Below, one piece after another: positions 1 to 6,210 of a stretch of 35,230 nt of DNA (position 1 is its first letter; every line of letters begins with the position of its first letter). The notes beneath the pieces are model-generated. The model was not told where the DNA came from. It saw only the letters and a program-made list of their open reading frames with translations, and made no database searches. The stretch spans positions 1 through 35,230 of the forward strand of contig QWOS01000023.1 in the NCBI GenBank assembly GCA_003669555.1, written 5' to 3'. This stretch comes from Planctomycetota bacterium. GTDB taxonomy: Bacteria; Planctomycetota; Planctomycetia; Gemmatales; Gemmataceae. Both the position numbers and the translations under genes were made by a program.

Positions 1-2
1 TC

Positions 3-1370
3 CCCCGGGAGGCGCCGGCATCCTGGGCTTCAGCCTGGGCAGCCAGGCCCGGTCTGGCACTGGGAATTGGTTTGGCGGTCTGGGGGTTGCTAGCGGTAGG
101 TGCCGCCCGTGTACATTATGACGCCAATCTGCTCCATTTGCAGGCTCAGGATCATCCGTCGGTGCGGTGGCAGCATCGGTTGCTTGCCTCCACCCGCGGG
201 GCCTCGTGGCACGCACTGGTTTGGGCTGACAGCCGGGCCGAGGCTTTGGATCTGAAGGCCCGCCTCGAGGCCCTGCCCGAAGTGAGCAGGATCACTGAAA
301 CCGCATCGCTGCTGCCCGATGACCAGGAACACAAGGCCGGGCTTTTGTCAGAAATCCGTGAACGGCTGGCCCGTTTACCCGAGGTGGGGGTCAAGCTGAT
401 GCACCTGCGTGCCTCGCCCGCCGCCCTGGCGCGGGAAGTGGACCAATTGGCCCGGCAGCTCCGTGAGCCCGTACTGGCTGACACCCCCTGCCATGACCCC
501 TTGTTGCAAGCCTGCGCGCAACTCACCGCCGCCATCACAGGCGCTGGTGAAAAGGCCTCGGGTCGCCTGTCTTCCCTCGATGACCGCATGGCCGCCGAGT
601 TGTTGACCAACCTGCATCGCCTGCGTGGGGTGGCGGGCGCTGGCACCATCGGTCTGGACGATATCCCCATGGATTTCCGCGAACGGCATATGGACAGGGA
701 GGGGAAGTTCCTGCTGCGTGTCTTTGCCGCCGATGAATTGTGGGAACCTGGTCCCCTGAAGCACTTTATTGATACCGTCAGTGCCGTGGCTCCAGCCGCC
801 ACAGGCAAACCCTACACCACTCATGAAGGCCTGGAAGGTATGCGGTTGGGCTTTCTGAAAGCCGGGGTGCTGGCACTTCTGGCAATCACCCTGGTACTGG
901 CCATGGATCTGCGGAGCGTCCACCTCGTTCTTCTGGCCCTGGCCCCGCTCACTGGTGGCTTGCTGGCTGCCCTGGGAGTGATGGGCTGGCTGGGGCTGGC
1001 CCTCAACCCTGCCAACCTGATCGCCCTGCCCCTTATTCTTGGTGTGGGGGTTGATAATGGTGTGCATGTGTTGCACGACTGGTTGCACCGGGCCAACCCC
1101 ATCAAACGCTACAGGCTGCATGCGGGTACCCTGCAAGGCATTTTACTTGCAGGCGCGACCACCGTGCTGGGCTTTGGCGCCTTGGCGCTGAGCGGCCATC
1201 AGGGATTGCGCAGCCTGGGACTGTTGCTGGCGGTGGGCGTGGCCTCCTGCATGTTCTCATCGCTGGCGTTGCTGCCGGCACTACTGCGAGGGGTGCGCCT
1301 GGTTGCTGTGCCCAGCACTCCTTTGCGTTTGCCACAAACACAAACCGCCACGGTCGCCCGGGCTGGTTGA
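3..1370 (+). CDS. MMPL/RND-family exporter, C-terminal half (5' truncated by window edge)
   Basis: The frame is open without a stop from base 3, and the first in-frame start-like codon (TTG at 72) lies inside a hydrophobic helix, so the gene begins before the window. What is visible is the second half of an RND/MMPL permease: a TM helix followed by a periplasmic segment opening with a D-x-N-L-L-x-L-Q pattern, then from about base 840 a block of closely spaced TM helices. Helix 4 carries the family-typical G-V-D-N-G-V-H motif (bases about 1045-1070), close to hopanoid-associated HpnN-like and other lipid-exporting MMPL proteins. The protein ends in a short basic tail. The stop is only 9 bp from the stop of the convergent serine hydrolase, leaving no room for a separate terminator. 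The substrate cannot be deduced; a lipid or other hydrophobic molecule is the family expectation. Confidence 0.85.
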   Translation, partial: PREAPASWASAWAARPGLALGIGLAVWGLLAVGAARVHYDANLLHLQAQDHPSVRWQHRLLASTRGASWHALVWADSRAEALDLKARLEALPEVSRITETASLLPDDQEHKAGLLSEIRERLARLPEVGVKLMHLRASPAALAREVDQLARQLREPVLADTPCHDPLLQACAQLTAAITGAGEKASGRLSSLDDRMAAELLTNLHRLRGVAGAGTIGLDDIPMDFRERHMDREGKFLLRVFAADELWEPGPLKHFIDTVSAVAPAATGKPYTTHEGLEGMRLGFLKAGVLALLAITLVLAMDLRSVHLVLLALAPLTGGLLAALGVMGWLGLALNPANLIALPLILGVGVDNGVHVLHDWLHRANPIKRYRLHAGTLQGILLAGATTVLGFGALALSGHQGLRSLGLLLAVGVASCMFSSLALLPALLRGVRLVAVPSTPLRLPQTQTATVARAG

Positions 1371-1379
1371 GGAGGTCAC

Positions 1380-2873
1380 TCAGGGCTTTCGGGTGAAGGG
1401 CAGGTTCACCTCACCGCCCACAATGAGCTGGGGGGGGGCGCCAGCCTGATAGTCCACCACCGCGCCAGCGAACTGTTCCGCTTCGGCCAGCCAGCACCCC
1501 GGGCCAATGGGCCGTAGCCGGGTGGAGGTTGCGCCCAGCCGTAATTGGGTGACACCCCCCGCGGTAAACAGGACTGCTTCACCATAGGCGGGATGCGTGT
1601 ACACCCCTTCCATGGTCTGGAGCTGAGCGGTGGATCCAAGCCGGATGGCTTTTTCACCCGCCAGACGGGCCTTGTCGAGCAAATCGGTCAGATCACGGCG
1701 CTGCTGTTTCATGACCAAACCGTTATAGTCACGATCTGCCTGTTCCAGAAAAAGATCCACCAGATGGTGTGTCAGCGCCAGATTCATGCGGGTGAGATTG
1801 AGATTGGCCAACACCACAAATCCCAGCTTTTTGCCGGGCAGCAGAGTGATTTGCGCCCGCATGCCATCGGCGGCGCCACCATGGGCCACCACCGGCTCGC
1901 CACGGTGGTCATAGCTGGTGAAACCCAGGGCATAGCCCATCGATTTCGCACTGGGATTCAGGCCGCGCAGGGAAAGTGTGAGGGGCTGGCTGATCTGACT
2001 GCTATGCAACTCATCCAGACTCTCGGGAGACAATAGGCGTTGGCCACCCGGGGCCAGGCTATTGCCCATTTGGAAAGCCACCCATTTCGCCATATCACCA
2101 GCGGTGGAATGGATACTGCCGGCCGGATCGGGTCCATCGAAAGGATAGGCATCGGTGAACACCGGCAAATCGGTCGCATCAAGGCGATGAGGTTTGGCCC
2201 GGATGATGCTGGGGGGGATGGCATGCGGGTCAGCCCAGGTGGAAGTCATGCCCAGCGGCTCCAGCAGCTCGGCCTCGAGCTGCTTTTCCCAGGGCCGGGG
2301 ATCCACCGCCTCCTCCACCAAACCCAGCGCGGTAAAAAGGCTGGTCTGATAGGCATAATGGGTACCTGCCGGCCATTGCACCGGCAGCCGGCCCAACCGC
2401 TCCACACGCTGCCGCATGGTGCCGCCCATGTGATACCAGAGCAAATCATGGCTGGCGATGCCGCCCCGATGGCTGGCGGCGTCACGAAGGGTCACACGGG
2501 CAGTAGCATCAGGGTCGGATAGCTGGAACCAGGGCAGATGCTTCACCAACGGGTCGTCCCACTTCAGCTTCCCGGCCTGGACCAGTTGCTGCATGCGGGT
2601 GGTGGTGAACGATTTGGTGCAGGAGGCGATAGGAAAGAGGGTGTCTCCCGTCACCAAAGGCCCCTTGTCGCTGTGGATGTCAGTGGTACCAAATCCTTGC
2701 ACCAGCAATACTTTACCGTCATGGACAACAGCGACAGCAACACCCGGCACTCGCCAAAACCGCATCGCCACCCGGGTGAGGTTTTCCACGCGCAGGTGCC
2801 ATTCATCCGGTAACGGCGGTGCCATCTGGACGGGGGTGGCGCCAAGCAGGATCAGGACGGTCGCGAGGCACAT
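1380..2873 (-). CDS. Exported serine hydrolase, beta-lactamase/PBP4* fold (PF00144 type)
   Basis: A 497-residue protein starting at ATG 2873, where a hydrophobic export signal (residues 1-17) begins; the frame stays open further upstream, but that sequence is low quality and crosses a hairpin. The serine beta-lactamase/esterase fold is shown by S84-C-T-K87 (nucleophile and general base) and H331-G-G, the third active-site box. At the second box the usual Y-x-N reads Y175-Q-T, so the Asn is replaced. Residues about 410-490 form a C-terminal beta domain as in PF00144 proteins with a trailing DUF3471-like domain. Likely role: periplasmic esterase or D-aminopeptidase/carboxypeptidase-like hydrolase; a true beta-lactamase is less likely. 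A run of nine C on the coding strand (plus-strand G 1430-1438) lies near the C-terminus and could allow slippage. Confidence 0.85.
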   Translation of the reverse strand: MCLATVLILLGATPVQMAPPLPDEWHLRVENLTRVAMRFWRVPGVAVAVVHDGKVLLVQGFGTTDIHSDKGPLVTGDTLFPIASCTKSFTTTRMQQLVQAGKLKWDDPLVKHLPWFQLSDPDATARVTLRDAASHRGGIASHDLLWYHMGGTMRQRVERLGRLPVQWPAGTHYAYQTSLFTALGLVEEAVDPRPWEKQLEAELLEPLGMTSTWADPHAIPPSIIRAKPHRLDATDLPVFTDAYPFDGPDPAGSIHSTAGDMAKWVAFQMGNSLAPGGQRLLSPESLDELHSSQISQPLTLSLRGLNPSAKSMGYALGFTSYDHRGEPVVAHGGAADGMRAQITLLPGKKLGFVVLANLNLTRMNLALTHHLVDLFLEQADRDYNGLVMKQQRRDLTDLLDKARLAGEKAIRLGSTAQLQTMEGVYTHPAYGEAVLFTAGGVTQLRLGATSTRLRPIGPGCWLAEAEQFAGAVVDYQAGAPPQLIVGGEVNLPFTRKP

Positions 2874-2903
2874 GCGATGACATCCGCTAGAAATAAGACA
2901 GGG

Positions 2904-2942
2904 AACCAGGCTGGCGGCAGGCCGCCAGCCGCTGACCTGGTT
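2904..2942. promoter_or_regulatory. Strong compound hairpin in divergent intergenic region
   Basis: Between the divergent serine hydrolase (start 2873) and membrane protein (start 3008) lies an inverted repeat. The inner stem CTGGCGG (2911-2917) pairs with CCGCCAG (2922-2928) across a CAGG loop. The outer stem AACCAGG (2904-2910) pairs with CCTGGTT (2936-2942), with seven unpaired bases on the 3' side. Alternatively a 9-bp stem GGCTGGCGG/CCGCCAGCC forms. On the plus strand it is followed directly by a T/A-rich run (2941-2950), which resembles an intrinsic terminator, yet no plus-strand gene ends here. It may be an attenuator-like leader of the 3008 gene or a stop for antisense transcription. 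The structure is seen in the sequence; the function is inferred. Confidence 0.5.
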
Positions 2943-3007
2943 TATTTTATACAGGGACTTCGGCCCTGGGTACGAGCCAGGTGGCCCGCAGCAGAAAGAA
3001 ATAGCCC

Positions 3008-3970
3008 ATGAATCCCCGCCTGGTGGTTGGCATTGTCCTTGGCTTGTTGCTTGGCTCCCTGCCGATCCTGTGGGTTTGCGGTTTGCCCTTGCTCTGGGCT
3101 CCGGTAATTTCCATTGGAGGCATTTTTTGTTGCGCCGCCTGGGTGGGGGCGCGCATCTACTACCCGGGGCAGCCACGAATGTGGGTGCTTTCCTTTGGCA
3201 TCACCCTGGTGCCCACACTGGTCGCCCTGTGGGTGGTGCGCGATGCCGGGCAAATGGCCGGGAATCTTTCGGTGCGTCGCAAAGACAGCGACCTGCGCAC
3301 AGAAATCTCGGCAATGATGCGAGACAAGCCCGAAGAATATCCACCCCTGGGTGAGGGTTTGCGCCGGGAAAGGGTGGGGCGGCTGCTGGAGGTCCTGGCC
3401 GATGGCTCCATCTCACCGCGCACCCTCGAGTTTGCCCAGAAAACGCTCACCTACCTCGAAGAACGCCTGCCCCAGGAAATTGGTTTCCGTTATCGGGTGA
3501 ATACCGAGGGGCGACTGCGCGACTCGGTGGCCGTTCTGGAAGCCACGCCGTCGCGAAAGCTGGGTGAACCGGGTCCGGTATTGCCCGCCGAGGAGCCGCT
3601 GGTGGCGGTGGAGGATCGCGCGGCGCTGCGCCCCCTTTCAGGGGCCAGGCACGCTTTGGCCGATTTGTGGGCCATGCGCGGGGTATCTTTGCGCGCAGCC
3701 TGCACGCTGGCCGAGGCGCGCTGGCTGGTGCTGTTCACCTGGGAAAAGCCCGTCCTCAAAGAGGGGAAGTACCGGTATCCATGCGTGGTGAGCCTGTCCC
3801 GGCGCGATGGCGAGAAGTGGTTGCCGGCCGGCTCGGCAACCCTTGCCAAATTCGCGGAGGATGCCGAGGCCGACGCCGACGCTGACACGGCTGAAGCCCG
3901 TGGCTTCAACCAGGGAGACCAACCCCGCCATGACTCCATCCGCAAATGGCTGGAAGGTCCGGGGAAATAA
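3008..3970 (+). CDS. Hypothetical membrane-anchored protein
   Basis: A 320-residue protein that I do not recognise. The N-terminal quarter is membrane-embedded, with hydrophobic segments at about residues 5-22, 26-48 and 58-77. The rest is soluble and begins with a charged stretch. Near the C-terminus is a short acidic Asp/Ala/Glu-rich run (about residues 285-300). The ATG at 3008 is preceded by a purine-rich AGAAAGAAA stretch that could act as a weak ribosome binding site. It is divergent from the serine hydrolase and convergent with the YHYH gene (47 bp between stops). GC-rich codon use like its neighbours and a long uninterrupted frame support a real gene. No catalytic motif was seen. Confidence 0.7.
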   Translation: MNPRLVVGIVLGLLLGSLPILWVCGLPLLWAPVISIGGIFCCAAWVGARIYYPGQPRMWVLSFGITLVPTLVALWVVRDAGQMAGNLSVRRKDSDLRTEISAMMRDKPEEYPPLGEGLRRERVGRLLEVLADGSISPRTLEFAQKTLTYLEERLPQEIGFRYRVNTEGRLRDSVAVLEATPSRKLGEPGPVLPAEEPLVAVEDRAALRPLSGARHALADLWAMRGVSLRAACTLAEARWLVLFTWEKPVLKEGKYRYPCVVSLSRRDGEKWLPAGSATLAKFAEDAEADADADTAEARGFNQGDQPRHDSIRKWLEGPGK

Positions 3971-3990
3971 TTGACTGCCTGAGTCATCGA

Positions 3991-4012
3991 CTGGGGCGCA
4001 TTTTCTCCCCCA
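3991..4012. terminator. Weak hairpin between convergent stops
   Basis: CTGGGG (3991-3996) and CCCCAG (4007-4012) form a 6-bp GC stem with a 10-base T-rich loop in the 47-bp gap between the stop of the membrane protein (3970) and the stop of the YHYH gene (4018). A smaller inverted repeat TGACT/AGTCA (3972-3976, 3982-3986) sits just before it. Neither side has a proper T-tract, so intrinsic termination is only suggested by position. Confidence 0.3.
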
Positions 4013-4017
4013 GCCAT

Positions 4018-5148
4018 TCAGCGCCCGCGCCGGTAAGACTCTTGCCTGGTTTTCCCCGCCGCATCGGTGAAAACAAAATCCACCGTACCGCCAGGTTGCA
4101 GGGTGTAGCGAACCTGCAACTCGTCACCCCGCAGTGTGTAGGTCAGCGTGTAGGTCTTTTTGGCCTCATTCCGCTCGAAAGCGGTGATGGTGGCCCCGCG
4201 CAACGGCTTGCCCGCAGGGCGCGCTGGCCGGTCGCGGGGCTGGGGATCAATCTGGTCGCCGCGTACCGTCACCTCACCGCGCATGGCGCCAATGGTGTAA
4301 GGGTATTTTTTCGAGGCATAATAGCGGTATTGGCCATCCGCGTCGATCCGCCCGTGGCATGGGTCCAGATCATCGGGGGCGCGGCCAGCGGCATCGGTCA
4401 GCCCCATCAGCGGATAGCCATCCAGCGCATAGGCAATTGGCTTGCCGGGCCCCACCATTTTTTCCAGGTGCAGGGGAGCGGTGTGGTAATGGTAGTCATC
4501 GCCCCGGCCACAATGGCCACCAAATTCATCGAGTTCCCCGGCCAGGAAAGCGTCCTCGCCACGGTTGTTGAGGGCGTTGAAGATCGGCACGCCGTTAACC
4601 GCCAGGGCGATGGCCCCGCGCATGAGGTTGTCGCGAGTGGATAGGGGCTTGGCGGCCTGCCGTGGAAAAAGGGGTATACGCCAGGCGTTCCTGCCTGTGT
4701 AGGGCTGGGGTAAAGGCACCTGCTGCTGCCAGGCTGTGATTCCCACCATCAGGGGATGGTTTGGGAAAGCGCTGGAACCCACCAGCAAGTGATCGCCGTC
4801 CCAATCCAGTTCGAGACTCTTTTTGAAAGGGCTGAAATGCTCCAGCATGGCCGGTTTTTCCCCCTTGGGTCTGGGCGTGTTGCCACCGCAGGCGACCGCA
4901 CTGGCCAGGACGGCGAAACCCAGCCCGGCAGATGAGGCAAACAGCCTGCTGCCATAACCGGTCAGGCGCAGGACAAAAGGCGTGAAAAGGCTTAGGGCTA
5001 TCAGCCATATCCAGCCGTCAGCCATCCCGGCTTGCCTGGCAGCAACCGGCCCGGTCACATCGGGCCCATGCCCGCCGGGATGCCCCGCAGCGGCCTGAAT
5101 CAGCAGCAGGATGATCATGATGGAACAACCGGGTCTGGCCAATCGCAT
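4018..5148 (-). CDS. YHYH-domain protein with N-terminal membrane segments
   Basis: A 376-residue protein taken from ATG 5148, which has GGGAG about 8 bases upstream and opens a hydrophobic signal segment; a GTG at 5235 is also in frame but adds a non-signal-like extension. The YHYH domain is identified by Y219-H-Y-H222 with the surrounding G-D-D context and the following G-K-P-I-A-Y-A-L-D-G-Y-P block. Family members are secreted or lipoprotein-like and of unknown function. Unusually, this one has three hydrophobic segments before the domain (about residues 5-21, 46-61 and 72-87). The last of these ends in A-C-G-G, resembling the lipoprotein-like start of stand-alone YHYH proteins, which suggests a fusion to a small membrane module. 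It is the last gene of the operon, about 90 bp after psd. Confidence 0.8.
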   Translation of the reverse strand: MRLARPGCSIMIILLLIQAAAGHPGGHGPDVTGPVAARQAGMADGWIWLIALSLFTPFVLRLTGYGSRLFASSAGLGFAVLASAVACGGNTPRPKGEKPAMLEHFSPFKKSLELDWDGDHLLVGSSAFPNHPLMVGITAWQQQVPLPQPYTGRNAWRIPLFPRQAAKPLSTRDNLMRGAIALAVNGVPIFNALNNRGEDAFLAGELDEFGGHCGRGDDYHYHTAPLHLEKMVGPGKPIAYALDGYPLMGLTDAAGRAPDDLDPCHGRIDADGQYRYYASKKYPYTIGAMRGEVTVRGDQIDPQPRDRPARPAGKPLRGATITAFERNEAKKTYTLTYTLRGDELQVRYTLQPGGTVDFVFTDAAGKTRQESYRRGR

Positions 5149-5238
5149 GGTTCCGCTCCCAACTGATGACATGACTACAGGATCGCAGGCCATGCCTGAA
5201 GCTGGCGTGAAGGTGCTGGTATCCTGGCGAGACACGGG

Positions 5239-6210
5239 CTATTTTCCAGGCAGACGCTCGGCCAGCACTGTGGTACCGCCCCACACACCGTCGCCCACAG
5301 CCACCTTCAGACTAAAAAGCCCCACCGGCAGGATCAGATCGGTCCGCGAACCGAATTTGATCAGCCCGAACCGTTCCCCGGCGGCCAGGTGATCGCCAGC
5401 GGTCACCCAGCAGACAATCCTGCGGGCGATGGCCCCGGAGATCTGCTTTAGGCGGACGGGCTGCCCACCGCCATCGAGAATGCCGTCGAGCCAGAGTTGC
5501 TCGTTCCGTTCAGCGCAATCGGCGTGTCGGGCATCGAGGAACAGGCCGGGGAAGTAGCGCACCCGGGCCACTGTCATGGGAAAAGGCGCGCGGTTGATAT
5601 GGACCGAGAAAACCGACAGGAAGATGCTGATGCGCAAGGCCCGCCCGCCGGGAAAATCGGGCATGTCAATTTCGCCGGCGGCGGTGACTTTGCCATCGGC
5701 CGGACTGACAACCAGCCCGGCACCGGCAGGAATAGACCTCTCCGGATCGCGAAAAAAAGCGATCGTGAAAGCGTGCCAGATGAAAAACGGCAAAAATCCG
5801 ACCCACCAGGCCGGATGCAGCCACACCGCCAGCCCGGCACAGCCCATCCAGCAGGGCGCCAGCAGCAGGGTGAAGACCAGTGCCTCGCCCAGCCCATGGC
5901 GGGCCAGGCCCATTCGGCCGCGCCAGGCCCAGGGATCCGGGCCGTTGAAGCGAGAAGGGGTAGCTGGTCGCAGGTACTTCAGATCGCGGGCATCCACCAC
6001 ACGGCCCTGGGGATCGGGCAGATTCAGTCGCGTAGCCCATCTGGCCACATGTTCTGGGAAAAGTTGTCGCAGCACCCCCCGGCGCAGGGCAGCCCAGCAC
6101 TGCTCCAGCCCCATCACCCAGCCACCTCCGGGTTGGGCCGAAGTGATGGGTGTGGATGCCGGCGGCTCCACGGGACTACCTGGGAAAGACACGACAGAAC
6201 CCTGGCTCAC
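5239..6210 (-). CDS. psd: Phosphatidylserine decarboxylase (short, PSD-A type) with N-terminal extension
   Basis: Decarboxylates phosphatidylserine to phosphatidylethanolamine at the inner membrane using a self-generated pyruvoyl group. The 323-residue protein shows the family landmarks: F-F-R-D-P-E-R (152-158), S-P-A-D172-G-K, F-S-V-H204-I-N-R, and the self-cleavage site K-F-G287-S288-R, which splits the beta chain from a short alpha chain. The membrane segments around residues 110-150 fit. The G-S site and short C-terminus match the compact PSD-A class. Compared with that class (about 200-230 residues) there is an unexplained N-terminal extension of about 100 residues. The start GTG overlaps the stop of the upstream BNR-repeat gene as GTGA, indicating translational coupling; an internal ATG (residue 33) is an alternative start. 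Confidence 0.92.
   Translation of the reverse strand: MSQGSVVSFPGSPVEPPASTPITSAQPGGGWVMGLEQCWAALRRGVLRQLFPEHVARWATRLNLPDPQGRVVDARDLKYLRPATPSRFNGPDPWAWRGRMGLARHGLGEALVFTLLLAPCWMGCAGLAVWLHPAWWVGFLPFFIWHAFTIAFFRDPERSIPAGAGLVVSPADGKVTAAGEIDMPDFPGGRALRISIFLSVFSVHINRAPFPMTVARVRYFPGLFLDARHADCAERNEQLWLDGILDGGGQPVRLKQISGAIARRIVCWVTAGDHLAAGERFGLIKFGSRTDLILPVGLFSLKVAVGDGVWGGTTVLAERLPGK

Noticed and set aside
72..1370. Complete MMPL protein starting at TTG 72
   Set aside because: The frame is open to the window edge and the TTG lies in the middle of a transmembrane helix, so the gene is 5' truncated.
4018..5235. YHYH protein starting at GTG 5235
   Set aside because: The longer N-terminus is not signal-like and ATG 5148 has a good ribosome binding site followed by a hydrophobic segment.
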